Shown here piece by piece: positions 52,568-61,729 of a stretch of DNA of 64,000 bases (position 1 is the stretch's first letter; each line of letters begins with the position of its first letter). This DNA is from Streptomyces albicerus (GTDB lineage Bacteria > Actinomycetota > Actinomycetes > Streptomycetales > Streptomycetaceae). Made by a program: the position numbers and the translations under genes. A model generated the notes under the pieces. It made no database searches. It was not told where the DNA came from and saw only the letters and a list, made by a program, of their open reading frames with translations. The stretch spans positions 133,769-197,768 of the forward strand of contig NZ_VWMY01000012.1 in NCBI RefSeq assembly GCF_008905045.1, written 5' to 3'.

Positions 52568-55500
52568 ATGGTCAGCTCCGCACACCGAGCCCTGAACGGC
52601 TTCTCCCCCGCGACCCGCGCCTGGTTCACGGGGGCCTTCTCCGCGCCCACCGCGGCCCAGGCCGGAGCGTGGCGAGCCATCGGCGAGGGCTCTGACGTGC
52701 TGGTGGTCGCCCCGACCGGGTCCGGCAAGACCCTGGCCGCGTTCCTCGCCGCCCTTGACCAGCTGGCCTCGACCCCGCCACCGGCCGACCAGAGGAAGCG
52801 CTGCCGGGTTCTGTACGTATCACCGCTGAAAGCCCTCGCGGTCGACGTGGAGCGAAACCTGCGCAGTCCGCTGACCGGCATCCGCCAGGAGGCAGTGCGC
52901 CTGGGCCTGCCAGAGCCCGAGGTGAAGGTCGGCATCCGGTCCGGCGACACCCCGGCCGCCGAGCGCCGCGCGCTGGCCACCCGCCCGCCGGACATCCTGA
53001 TCACGACCCCGGAGTCGCTGTTCCTGATGCTCACGTCGGCGACGCGCGACGCGCTGACCGGCATCGAGACAGTGATCCTGGACGAGGTGCACGCGGTCGC
53101 TGGCACCAAGCGCGGCGCCCACCTTGCCCTCACCCTGGAGCGGCTCGACGAACTGCTGCCGAGGCCGGCGCGCCGGATCGGTCTCTCCGCCACCGTCCGC
53201 CCGGTGGACGAGGTCGCCCGCTACCTCTCGCCGCAGCGCAAGGTGGAAATCGTCCAGCCCGCGTCCGGCAAGGAATTCGACCTCTCCGTGGTCGTGCCCG
53301 TCGAGGATCTGGGCGAGCTGGGCGGCTCCCCGGTCGCAGACTCCGACGAAGGGGCCGAGCGACCGTCGATCTGGCCCCACGTCGAGGAGCGGATCGCCGA
53401 CCTCGTCCAGGCCCACCGCTCGACGATCGTCTTCGCCAACTCCCGCCGCCTCGCGGAGCGGCTCTGCAACCGGCTCAACGAAATCGCGTACGAGAGGGCG
53501 ACCGGCGAGCCCCTGGAGGAGCACCACGCCCCGGCCGAGCTGATGGGCGGCTCGGGCGCGGCCCAGGGCGCCCCGCAGGTCATCGCCCGCGCCCACCACG
53601 GCTCGGTCTCCAAGGAGCAGCGCGCCCTCGTCGAGGAGGACCTGAAGGCGGGCCGCCTGCCCGCGGTGGTGGCCACCTCCAGCCTCGAGCTCGGCATCGA
53701 CATGGGTGCGGTGGACCTGGTCGTACAGGTCGAGTCCCCGCCCTCCGTGGCGTCCGGCCTCCAGCGTGTGGGCCGCGCGGGCCACCAGGTCGGGGCGGTC
53801 TCCACGGGCGTGGTCTTCCCCAAGTACCGGGGTGACCTCGTACAGGCCGCCGTGGTCACCGAGCGGATGCGCACCGGCTCCATCGAGTCCCTCCGTATCC
53901 CCGCCAATCCCCTGGACGTGCTGGCCCAGCAGCTCGTCGCCATGACCGCGCTCGACACCTGGCAGGCCGACGACCTGCTCGCGACGGTGCGCCGCGCCGC
54001 GCCCTTCGCGTCGCTTCCGGAGTCGGCGTTCACCGCGGTGCTCGACATGCTCGCGGGCCGCTATCCGTCCGACGCCTTCGCGGAGTTGCGGCCGCGCGTG
54101 GTCTGGGACCGCGTCGCCGGGACGGTCACGGGGCGTCCCGGCGCACAGCGCCTCGCCGTCACGTCCGGGGGCACGATTCCGGACCGCGGCCTCTTCGGAG
54201 TGTTCCTCGCGGGTGCCGACCCCAAGAAGGGCGGCGGCCGGGTCGGCGAGCTCGACGAGGAGATGGTCTACGAGTCCCGCGTCGGGGATGTCTTCACGCT
54301 GGGTACCAGTTCCTGGCGCATCGAGGACATCACCCGCGACCGCGTCCTGGTCTCCCCCGCGCCCGGCGTGCCGGGCAGGCTGCCGTTCTGGAAGGGCGAC
54401 CAGCTCGGGCGCCCGCTCGAACTGGGCCGCGCGGTGGGCGCGTTCCTGCGCGAGGTCGGCTCGCTGCCCAAGGAGGACGCGCGCCTGCGGCTCCTCGCCG
54501 CGGGCCTGGACGCCTGGGCGGCCGACAACGTCCTGTCCTACCTCGCCGAGCAGCGAGAGGCCTGCGGTCACATCCCGGACGACCGCACCATCGTCGTCGA
54601 ACGGTTCCGCGACGAGCTGGGCGACTGGCGGGTCGTCGTGCACTCCCCCTTCGGCGCCCAGGTGCACGCCCCGTGGGCCCTCGCGCTCGGCGCCCGCCTC
54701 TCCGAGCGGTACGGCATGGACGCGCAGGTCATGCACGCCGACGACGGCATCGTGCTGCGCCTCCCGGACGCCGACCTGATGGGCCTGGACCTGCTCGACC
54801 AGGAACCCGTGAAGCTGGGCACGGAGTACGACTCCGATCAGGCTCCCGTGGGCGCGGCGGATGTCGCGTTCGACAAGGGGGAGGTCAACCAGATCGTCAC
54901 CGACCAGGTCGGCGGCTCCGCCCTGTTCGCTTCCCGCTTCCGCGAATGCGCGGCCCGCGCCCTGCTCCTGCCGCGCCGCAGCCCCGGCAAGCGTACCCCG
55001 CTGTGGCAGCAGCGCCAGCGCGCTGCCCAACTGCTCCAGGTGGCCAGCGAGTTCGGCTCCTTCCCGATCGTCCTGGAAGCGGTCCGCGAATGCCTTCAGG
55101 ACGTCTTCGACGTGCCCGGCCTCGCGGAGCTCATGGGCGACCTGGAGTCCCGCAAGGTGCGGCTCGTCGAGGTCACGACACCGGAGCCGTCACCGTTCGC
55201 CCGGTCATTGCTGTTCGGTTACGTCGCCCAGTTCCTGTACGAGGGCGACTCCCCGCTCGCCGAGCGGCGCGCCGCGGCCCTGTCGCTGGACTCACGGCTG
55301 CTCGCCGAACTCCTCGGCCAGGCGGAGCTGCGCGAGCTTCTGGACGCCGAGGTCCTGACCGAGCTGGAGCGCGAGCTTCAGTGGCTCACCGAAGACCGCC
55401 GGGCCAAGGACGCCGAAAGCGTCGCGGACCTGCTGCGGATGCTCGGCCCGCTCACCGACGCCGAGCTGGCCGAGCGTGGGGCGGAACCGGAGTGGGCCCA

Positions 55501-57514
55501 GGAGCTGGCCGGAGCCCGCCGCGCCATCCGGGTCCGGATCGCCGGGGCCGGCCACTGGGCGGCGATCGAGGACGCGGGCCGGCTGCGCGACGCGCTCGGC
55601 ACGGCGCTGCCCGTCGGCGTCCCGGAAGCCTTCACCGAGCCCGTCAAGGACCCGCTCGGCGACCTCCTCGCACGGTACGCGCGCACGCACGGCCCGTTCA
55701 CCTCGACCGCGGCGGCGGCACGCTTCGGCCTCGGCGCGGCGGTCACCGACGGTGCCCTGCAGAGGCTCGCCGCGGGCGGACGTGTCGTACAAGGGGAGTT
55801 CCACCCGGCGGGGATCGGCCAGGAGTGGTGCGACGCGGCGGTGCTGCGCCGACTGCGGCGCCGTTCGCTCGCCGCGCTGCGCCATGAGCTGGAGCCGGTG
55901 CCGCCCGCCGCGCTCGCACAGTTCCTGCCGCAGTGGCAGCACCTGGGCAGCGGGCACGGTCTGCGCGGCCTCGACGGGCTCGTGCGCGCCATAGAGCAGT
56001 TGCAGGGCGCTTCGGTGCCCGCGTCCGCGCTCGAGAAGCTGGTTCTGCCGTCCCGTGTCGCGAACTACGCCCCCGCGATGCTCGACGAGTTGACCGCCGC
56101 CGGAGAGGTCGTCTGGGCCGGAGCCGGCGCGCTGCCCGGCAAGGACGGCTGGGTCTCCTTGTACCTGGCGGACGCGGCTCCCCTGCTCCTGCCGTCCCCG
56201 CATCCACTGGAGCTGACCGCCCTCCACCAGTCGGTCCTGGACGCCCTCTCCGGAGGCTACGGCCTCTTCTTCCGCCAGATCGCCGACCAGATCCGCGCCA
56301 CCACGCACCCCGATGCCACCGACCCCCAACTCGCCGACGCCATCTGGGACCTGGCCTGGTCGGGCCGGCTGACGAACGACACGCTCGGCCCGATGCGCTC
56401 CCTCCTCGGCTCGGGCCGCACCGCGGGCTCCACCGCGCACCGCGCGAAGCGCACGGTGCCCCGCGGGCGCTACGGAAGCCTGACGGCCGCCGCGCGCCCC
56501 GCCTCACGGACCGGCCCACCGACCGTCGCGGGCCGCTGGTCCCTGCTCCCCGACCGCGAGCCCGACCTCACTGTCCGCGCCCACGCCCTGGCCCGTACCC
56601 TGCTCGACCGGCACGGAGTGGTCACCCGGGGCGCGGTTGCCGCGGAGGGCGTGGAAGGCGGCTTCTCCGCCGTCTACCGCATCCTGTCCGCCTTCGAGGA
56701 CAGCGGCCAGGCCCGCCGCGGCTACGTGGTGGAGGGACTGGGCGCCGCACAGTTCGCGATGGACGGCGCCGTGGACCGGCTGCGCGCGGCGGCCAACGCC
56801 CGCGATCGGGGCGAGACCCTGCCCGATCCCGGATTCCCGGGTACTCCCCCGTCCGGCTACCCGAGCCCGGGCACGCAGGCCCACTCCGAGGGTCCCGCCG
56901 GACACCCGGACCCCTTCGCCGACGACCCGGCCTTCCCCGACACCGACACCCTCCGGTCGGGCAGCGACCCTTACTCCCTGGGAGAAGGTTCTGGACCGCC
57001 CTTCCCCGGCGGCCCGACACCCGGCTCCGAGCGGGCCTACGCGTCCCCCTTCGCCGAGACTCCCCGTACGGCGCCGCATGCCTTCCCAGGAGGCCCGGCT
57101 TCCCGCCCCCGCGCGAATACCGCCAACCGCGCCATCGTCCTGGCCGCAGCCGACCCCGCGAACGCCTATGGCGCGGCCCTCTCCTGGCCCGAGCCCCCCA
57201 CCGGGGCAGGTCACAAGCCGGGCCGCAAGGCGGGCTCCCTGGTCGTGCTGGTGGACGGCGAGCTGACGCTCTACATGGAGCGAGGCGGCAAGACGCTCCT
57301 GGCCTGGCCCTCGACTCCGGACGACGCGCCCCTGCAGGACCCCCGCCTGCGCACAGCCGCCGAGGCGCTCGCCGCGGCCGCCCGCGCGGGTTCCCTCGGC
57401 ACGGTCACGGTGGAGCGCATCAACGGCGCCTCCGCGCTGACGTCCCCCTTCGGCACCCTCCTGGAAGGAGCCGGCTTCCACGCGACGCCACGAGGACTCC
57501 GCCTTCGCGCGTGA
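52568..57514 (+). CDS. lhr: large ATP-dependent helicase Lhr
   Basis: A 1648-residue superfamily 2 helicase. Motif I APTGSGKT near residue 50, motif II ILDEVHAV, motif III LSATVRP, motif V SSLELGIDMG and motif VI QRVGRAGHQ are all present, followed by the Lhr-core and long C-terminal domains. ATG 52568 has AGGA nearby. Near residues 1415-1525 a Pro/Gly/Ser-rich stretch (encoded ~56810-57115) interrupts the last domain. In mycobacteria Lhr is DNA-damage-linked and often beside nei, as here (nei starts 95 bases on). Confidence 0.95.
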   Translation: MVSSAHRALNGFSPATRAWFTGAFSAPTAAQAGAWRAIGEGSDVLVVAPTGSGKTLAAFLAALDQLASTPPPADQRKRCRVLYVSPLKALAVDVERNLRSPLTGIRQEAVRLGLPEPEVKVGIRSGDTPAAERRALATRPPDILITTPESLFLMLTSATRDALTGIETVILDEVHAVAGTKRGAHLALTLERLDELLPRPARRIGLSATVRPVDEVARYLSPQRKVEIVQPASGKEFDLSVVVPVEDLGELGGSPVADSDEGAERPSIWPHVEERIADLVQAHRSTIVFANSRRLAERLCNRLNEIAYERATGEPLEEHHAPAELMGGSGAAQGAPQVIARAHHGSVSKEQRALVEEDLKAGRLPAVVATSSLELGIDMGAVDLVVQVESPPSVASGLQRVGRAGHQVGAVSTGVVFPKYRGDLVQAAVVTERMRTGSIESLRIPANPLDVLAQQLVAMTALDTWQADDLLATVRRAAPFASLPESAFTAVLDMLAGRYPSDAFAELRPRVVWDRVAGTVTGRPGAQRLAVTSGGTIPDRGLFGVFLAGADPKKGGGRVGELDEEMVYESRVGDVFTLGTSSWRIEDITRDRVLVSPAPGVPGRLPFWKGDQLGRPLELGRAVGAFLREVGSLPKEDARLRLLAAGLDAWAADNVLSYLAEQREACGHIPDDRTIVVERFRDELGDWRVVVHSPFGAQVHAPWALALGARLSERYGMDAQVMHADDGIVLRLPDADLMGLDLLDQEPVKLGTEYDSDQAPVGAADVAFDKGEVNQIVTDQVGGSALFASRFRECAARALLLPRRSPGKRTPLWQQRQRAAQLLQVASEFGSFPIVLEAVRECLQDVFDVPGLAELMGDLESRKVRLVEVTTPEPSPFARSLLFGYVAQFLYEGDSPLAERRAAALSLDSRLLAELLGQAELRELLDAEVLTELERELQWLTEDRRAKDAESVADLLRMLGPLTDAELAERGAEPEWAQELAGARRAIRVRIAGAGHWAAIEDAGRLRDALGTALPVGVPEAFTEPVKDPLGDLLARYARTHGPFTSTAAAARFGLGAAVTDGALQRLAAGGRVVQGEFHPAGIGQEWCDAAVLRRLRRRSLAALRHELEPVPPAALAQFLPQWQHLGSGHGLRGLDGLVRAIEQLQGASVPASALEKLVLPSRVANYAPAMLDELTAAGEVVWAGAGALPGKDGWVSLYLADAAPLLLPSPHPLELTALHQSVLDALSGGYGLFFRQIADQIRATTHPDATDPQLADAIWDLAWSGRLTNDTLGPMRSLLGSGRTAGSTAHRAKRTVPRGRYGSLTAAARPASRTGPPTVAGRWSLLPDREPDLTVRAHALARTLLDRHGVVTRGAVAAEGVEGGFSAVYRILSAFEDSGQARRGYVVEGLGAAQFAMDGAVDRLRAAANARDRGETLPDPGFPGTPPSGYPSPGTQAHSEGPAGHPDPFADDPAFPDTDTLRSGSDPYSLGEGSGPPFPGGPTPGSERAYASPFAETPRTAPHAFPGGPASRPRANTANRAIVLAAADPANAYGAALSWPEPPTGAGHKPGRKAGSLVVLVDGELTLYMERGGKTLLAWPSTPDDAPLQDPRLRTAAEALAAAARAGSLGTVTVERINGASALTSPFGTLLEGAGFHATPRGLRLRA

Positions 57515-57608
57515 AGGGACCGGCCCGTGAAGGGGTCCGCCCAGCACAACCCCGCCCCCTCGCCACCACACAAGACACCCCCACCCGCCCCGTGCCACCC
57601 TGGACCCC

Positions 57609-58421
57609 ATGCCCGAAGGAGACACCGTCTGGCAGACCGCCAGGCGCCTGCACACCGCTCTCGCGGGCCGCGTGCTCACCCGCTCCGACCTGCGGGTGCC
57701 CAAGTACGCCACGGCGGACCTCACCGGGCGCACGGTCCTGGACGTCACCCCCCGCGGGAAGCACCTGCTCACCCGTATCGAGGGCGGTCTGACCCTGCAC
57801 TCGCACCTGCGGATGGACGGCTCCTGGAAGGTGTACGCACCGGGCGAGCGCTGGAGCGGCGGCCCAGGTCACCAGATCCGGGTGATCCTCGGCACCGCCG
57901 AGCGCACGGCCGTCGGCTACCGGCTGCCCGTACTGGAACTGCTCCGCACCACCGACGAGGACCGAGCCGTCGGCCACCTCGGCCCCGACCTCCTGGGCCC
58001 GGACTGGGATCTCGACAGAGCCCTGGCGAACCTTCTGCGCGACCCGGCCCGCCCCCTGGGCGAAGCCCTCCTCGACCAGCGAAACCTCGCCGGCATCGGC
58101 AACGTCTACAAGAGCGAGCTCTGCTTCCTGCTCCGCGCGACCCCCTGGCTCCCCATCGGCGACCTCCCCGCCGCACACGCCGCCCAACTGCCCGCCCTCG
58201 CCAAGAAACTCCTCGAAGCGAACCGCGACCGCCCGGCCCGCAGCACCACAGGCCGCCGCGACCAGAACCTCTACGTGTACGGCCGCGCACCCCGCCCCTG
58301 TCTGCGCTGCCGCACCTCGATCCGCTCGGCGAACCAGGGCGACGGCTCCCGCGACCGACCCACCTACTGGTGCCCGGCGTGCCAGTCGGGCCCGTCCCCG
58401 CAGCCCGGGCCGACTCCATGA
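57609..58421 (+). CDS. nei: endonuclease VIII / Nei-type DNA glycosylase
   Basis: A 270-residue glycosylase. It begins MPEGDTVWQTARRL (Pro2/Glu3 catalytic), has LTLHSHLRMDGSWKVY, the H2TH region LLDQRNLAGIGNVYKSE, and ends with a zinc finger CLRCRTSIRSANQ ... YWCPACQ (four cysteines). It removes oxidised bases and nicks the strand by beta/delta elimination. ATG 57609 follows lhr closely, suggesting a repair operon. Actinobacteria have several Nei paralogues; this is the one linked to lhr. Confidence 0.93.
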   Translation: MPEGDTVWQTARRLHTALAGRVLTRSDLRVPKYATADLTGRTVLDVTPRGKHLLTRIEGGLTLHSHLRMDGSWKVYAPGERWSGGPGHQIRVILGTAERTAVGYRLPVLELLRTTDEDRAVGHLGPDLLGPDWDLDRALANLLRDPARPLGEALLDQRNLAGIGNVYKSELCFLLRATPWLPIGDLPAAHAAQLPALAKKLLEANRDRPARSTTGRRDQNLYVYGRAPRPCLRCRTSIRSANQGDGSRDRPTYWCPACQSGPSPQPGPTP

Positions 58422-58475
58422 CTGGCGCCCCACCCAGCCCATGACGTACGTCCCAACCCCATCACGCACAACTAA

Positions 58476-58505
58476 TTGACGACCCGTCAGAAATCCTCGT
58501 ACCGT
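58476..58505 (+). promoter_or_regulatory. promoter for SDR gene, probably leaderless
   Basis: TTGACG (58476-58481) and TACCGT (58500-58505) are 18 bases apart. Transcription would begin about 58511-58512, which is the ATG itself. There is no ribosome binding site before the ATG, in agreement with a leaderless mRNA. Confidence 0.6.
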
Positions 58506-58511
58506 CCCCTC

Positions 58512-59276
58512 ATGCCCGTCACGGCGTACGACCTCACCGGACGCACCGCATTCGTCACCGGCGCCGCGAGCGGTATCGGCCGCGCCTGTGCCGTCCTGCT
58601 CGCGGAGGCGGGTGCCGTCGTCCACTGCGCGGACCGCGATGCCCAGGGCCTCGACGAGACAGCGGCTCTGATCAAGGACAGAGGCGGTGCGGCCCACACG
58701 CACGCCCTCGACGTCATCGACCGAGCGCAGCTCGGCGAGGCGGTCGCGGCCTGCGAGCGCCTGGACGTCATGGCCGCCGTCGCCGGGATCATGCACCGCA
58801 GCCCGGTCCTGGAGACCCGGGACGAGGACCTCGACCGCGTGCTCGGCGTCAATTTCAAGGGCGTCCTGTACGCCTGCCAGGAGGCGGCCGGCGCGATGAT
58901 CGCCTCCGGTACGCGCGGCAGCATCGTCACGATGGCCTCGGGAGCCGTGGATACCGGCGGGCCGGGTCTGCTCTGCTACGGAGCGGCGAAGGCGGCCGTC
59001 GTCCAGCTGACGAAGACCCTGGCGACCGAGATGGGCCCGCACGGCATTCGCGTCAACGCGGTCGCGCCGGGCTGGATCCGTACGCCCATGACCGACCGCA
59101 ACGACATCGAGGCCCAGACGCGGACCGAGACACTGATGGCCCGGATGTCACCACTGGGCCGGGTCGGCGAGCCGGAGGACATCGCCCACGCGGTCCTGCA
59201 TCTCGCCTCCGACGCCTCGTCGTTCACGACGGGCCAGATAATCCGGCCCAATGGAGGCGTGGCGATGCCTTGGTAG
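58512..59276 (+). CDS. short-chain dehydrogenase/reductase (SDR)
   Basis: A 254-residue classical SDR. The cofactor motif TGAASGIGRA, the NNAG-equivalent AAVAGIM (unusual: NAG replaced by VAG), the catalytic YGAAK (Tyr/Lys) and the PG motif APGWIRTPM are visible; Ser of the triad is in VTMASGAVD. The acidic residue after the beta2 strand (CADRD) suggests NAD rather than NADP. Substrate unknown. No Shine-Dalgarno site lies upstream; see the promoter entry. Confidence 0.88.
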   Translation: MPVTAYDLTGRTAFVTGAASGIGRACAVLLAEAGAVVHCADRDAQGLDETAALIKDRGGAAHTHALDVIDRAQLGEAVAACERLDVMAAVAGIMHRSPVLETRDEDLDRVLGVNFKGVLYACQEAAGAMIASGTRGSIVTMASGAVDTGGPGLLCYGAAKAAVVQLTKTLATEMGPHGIRVNAVAPGWIRTPMTDRNDIEAQTRTETLMARMSPLGRVGEPEDIAHAVLHLASDASSFTTGQIIRPNGGVAMPW

Positions 59277-59388
59277 AACGCGACAGCGCGCAGCCCCGCG
59301 CAACAACACACGCCCTCGCACAACACAACGAGCGGCACCGGACGACCTGCCGCAAGAACACCCAAGCGCCCCGTGACAACACAACCCC

Positions 59389-59667
59389 TCAGGAAGACCC
59401 TCCTCGCCCAAGAAGCGGCCCCCGCCTCCTCCGCCAAGCCTCCAAAACGCGCCGCAACCACTGATCCGACCCGACCGCCCCCACAGCCCGCCCCTTCGGC
59501 ACACAGTGCACCGGAAGCAGACTCAGTCCCCACCCGCCGGCCGCGACCGCCCCCTCCAGCACCCCGGCGCCCGGAGCGAACACCAGCCGCATCACGGCCC
59601 ACCACCACAGCCCCCCGACCGCCAGGGCCAGCCCCCACCCGCCTATTCGCCCCATCCGCCCCGCCAT
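59389..59667 (-). CDS. small conserved membrane protein
   Basis: A 92-residue protein with two hydrophobic segments (GWGLALAVGGLWWWAVMRLV and GAVAAGGWGLSLLPVHCVP), then a charged C-terminus (QWLRRVLEAWRRRRG). ATG 59667 has GGAGG seven bases upstream. It resembles small proteins present at this locus in Streptomyces. Function unknown. It converges on the SDR gene. Confidence 0.65.
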   Translation of the reverse strand: MAGRMGRIGGWGLALAVGGLWWWAVMRLVFAPGAGVLEGAVAAGGWGLSLLPVHCVPKGRAVGAVGSDQWLRRVLEAWRRRRGPLLGRGGSS

Positions 59668-59858
59668 GGCACCGCCTCCAGCCCGACGCTAGACCGCCGC
59701 GTTCACCCATCGACAGGGCGCACCAGCACGAACGGGGCGCGCCCGGCGCACCGACGGCTCCCACTCCACCGTCGCGCGCCCAGAGCCGAACCCGACGCCG
59801 ACGTCACCCAGCAAGCCGTAACAACCCTGCAGGCCGAAGCCACGTCGGCGAGCCCACG

Positions 59859-60329
59859 TCACCCGTTCTCCGCCTGGAACATCCAGTGATGCTTCTCAAG
59901 ATCCGCGGTGATCCCGATGAAGATGTCCTGGCTCACCGGATCCGCCTCCCCCGTCGCCTCGACTCGCTCCCGCATCCGCCCGATCACAGCCGAGAGCGCG
60001 TTCACGAGCGCCCCCACCGCATCGTTGTCCTTGACCCACCCGTCCGGTACGGCCCCGATACCGCTGCTGCTCGCGACGGTCTCGGCACGCCCGTCCGGCG
60101 AGACGCCGAGTGTGGAGGCGCGCTCGGCCACGGTGTCGGAGTGCAGCCGAGCGGTGTCGACGACCTCGTCGAGCTGGAGATGGACGGACCGGAAGCGCGG
60201 CCCGACGACGTTCCAGTGAATCTGCTTCGCCACGAGCGACAGATCCACCAGATCGACCAGCGCACCCTGCAGCGCCTCGGACACGGTCTTCAGATCGGCA
60301 TCGGACAGCGGGCTCTTCACGACGTACAT
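59859..60329 (-). CDS. dpsB: Dps family ferritin-like protein
   Basis: A 156-residue Dps: four-helix ferritin fold with the ferroxidase region LVAKQIHWNVVGPRFRSVH and HLQLDEVVDTARLHSDTVAE, and the C-terminal helix DLEKHHWMFQAE. It stores iron and shields the nucleoid. ATG 60329 is six bases from GGAGG; the ATG at 60335 abuts it. The position next to clgR/cinA matches S. coelicolor dpsB as I recall it. It lacks the long tails seen in DpsA. Confidence 0.9.
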   Translation of the reverse strand: MYVVKSPLSDADLKTVSEALQGALVDLVDLSLVAKQIHWNVVGPRFRSVHLQLDEVVDTARLHSDTVAERASTLGVSPDGRAETVASSSGIGAVPDGWVKDNDAVGALVNALSAVIGRMRERVEATGEADPVSQDIFIGITADLEKHHWMFQAENG

Positions 60330-60441
60330 CGACATCCTCCGGTCAGCAGCACCCCCGGCCTTGGCCCCCGCCCTCCACCATGGCCGCCCTGCCTCATACC
60401 GGCAAACGCGAAAAAAGCCGCACGAGCACACCAGCCGGTTC

Positions 60442-60515
60442 CAACGGCACCCGTCCAGACCAGTGCACCAACCGGCCCCAACAGCACCCGTCCAGACCAA
60501 CGCACCAACCGGCCC
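60442..60515. repeat. 37-base direct repeat, two copies
   Basis: Units 60442-60478 and 60479-60515 differ at only three positions; a third, shorter and diverged copy follows. Lies between dpsB and clgR. Confidence 0.85.
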
Positions 60516-60616
60516 CACGGCATCCGCCCAGATCGCCACGGCCCCTCGCCCCGGCCCACGCATCCCCGCGACCCGCTCCACCCTGCGGCGCCCACGCAAA
60601 AGCCCCGCCCGCACCC

Positions 60617-60654
60617 CTCCAGGTCTCCCTGGAGAGGCCCCGGCCGGGGCTCTC
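60617..60654 (-). terminator. tandem hairpins after clgR
   Basis: CTCCAGG/CCTGGAG (60617-60634) and GCCCC-GGCC-GGGGC flanked by GAGA/TCTC (60632-60654) lie 46 bases after the clgR stop on the minus strand. Two overlapping stems, probably a terminator. Confidence 0.7.
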
Positions 60655-60699
60655 ACACAGTTCTTCTCATCTCAGCCCACAGGCGCGAGCCCGTGAGCG

Positions 60700-61074
60700 T
60701 CAGGCGGCGACGACGTCGACCGCCTCCGCAGGCGCCTTGATGGTCACCCGTTCCGGCGGCACACCGGTCACCGAGACGGAGTTGAGCATTGGGCGTACTG
60801 GCGTGCGCACAGGCTCAGTAGCCGCTGCCGACTGGGCCAGCTCGGCGAGGGCGAGCTCGTCGCTCACTTCTCGCATGAGCTCGGACATCCGTACGTCCAG
60901 CGCGTCGCAGATCGCGGAGAGCAGCTCGGAGGAAGCCTCCTTCTGCCCCCGCTCCACCTCGGAGAGATAGCCGAGTGAGACTCGGGCGGACGAGGAGACT
61001 TCGCGCAGAGTACGGCCCTGGCGCTGGCGCTGCCGACGCAGCACGTCACCAAGCAGGCGACGGAGCAGAATCAT
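60700..61074 (-). CDS. clgR: ClgR, Clp/Lon regulator
   Basis: A 124-residue HTH-XRE protein: [40 protein letters not shown] and [17 protein letters not shown]. This is the ClgR pattern; in Streptomyces ClgR activates clpP1P2, clpC1 and lon. The C-terminus ends in DVVAA, and two final alanines are a degron for ClpP-dependent turnover in this regulator class. ATG 61074 has AGGAGGGAG upstream. The gene order cinA-clgR is typical of actinobacteria. Confidence 0.92.
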   Translation of the reverse strand: MILLRRLLGDVLRRQRQRQGRTLREVSSSARVSLGYLSEVERGQKEASSELLSAICDALDVRMSELMREVSDELALAELAQSAAATEPVRTPVRPMLNSVSVTGVPPERVTIKAPAEAVDVVAA

Positions 61075-61183
61075 CGGTGGCTCCCTCCTCGGACCGCGTA
61101 GCCGCATCCTTCTCGCCCCACCGTACCGCCTCGCGCTGCGGCCGTGCGGGGAGCGATGTCGTGTTCACTCAGGGCTGCAAACA

Positions 61184-61729
61184 TCAAAACCCCCCGTTCT
61201 GTTCCGTATCCTGTGCCCGCTCATTCCCTGTACGTTCGCCCGCGAGCTGCTCCAGAAGCAGTGCGAGTACGCTCCGTACACTCTCCATACGGATTTCCGT
61301 CCGGGCGCCGTTCAACCGCAGCGCCACCACTTTCCCGCCAACAACGCCCTCGGCGGACGCTCCGGAGGGCCCGTCCACGGCCACGAAAACCGTGCCGACC
61401 GGCTGCCCGTCCTGCGGTTCGGGACCCGCGACACCGGTCGTCGCGATCCCCCAGTCCGCGCCGAGCACCTTGCGTACGCCGGCCGCCATCTGGGCCGCGA
61501 CCTGCGGATCCACCGCTCCGCGCTGATCCAGCAGAGTGGCGTCGACACCGAGTACGTCGCGCTTGAGATCGGTGGCGTATGCGGTCACCGAACCGCGGAA
61601 GGCCTTGGAGGCCCCGGGGACCGCCGCGAGCTCCGCCGCCACCAGGCCACCGGTCAGCGACTCGGCGACAGCGAGCGTCTCGCCCCTCACTGTGAGTAGT
61701 CGCAGCACCTCGGCGGCCGTGGAGGTCAC
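61184..61729 (-). CDS. cinA: CinA C-terminal domain protein (nicotinamide-nucleotide amidase)
   Basis: A 181-residue protein made only of the CinA C-terminal domain (PncC), with LAVAESLTGGLVAAELAAVP, GSVTAYATDLKRDVLGVD, TGVAGPEPQDGQPVG and the Ser/Lys region. It deamidates NMN to nicotinate mononucleotide. The N-terminal MoaB-like domain of full CinA is missing, as is usual in actinobacteria. GTG 61729 overlaps the pgsA stop (GTGA). Confidence 0.92.
   Translation of the reverse strand: MTSTAAEVLRLLTVRGETLAVAESLTGGLVAAELAAVPGASKAFRGSVTAYATDLKRDVLGVDATLLDQRGAVDPQVAAQMAAGVRKVLGADWGIATTGVAGPEPQDGQPVGTVFVAVDGPSGASAEGVVGGKVVALRLNGARTEIRMESVRSVLALLLEQLAGERTGNERAQDTEQNGGF

Larger units (their letters stand above)
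60330..60699. other. intergenic region between dpsB and clgR with repeats
   Basis: About 370 bases that hold a 37-base tandem repeat (60442-60515, two copies and a partial third) and the clgR terminator hairpins (60617-60654). The dpsB promoter must also lie here, but I cannot place it with confidence. No gene is supported. Confidence 0.6.

Noticed and set aside
52820..55030. 736-codon open frame on the minus strand
   Set aside because: Antisense of lhr helicase motifs; no domain of its own.
57420..59042. 540-codon open frame on the minus strand
   Set aside because: Spans nei and the SDR gene in antisense; both are well-supported genes.
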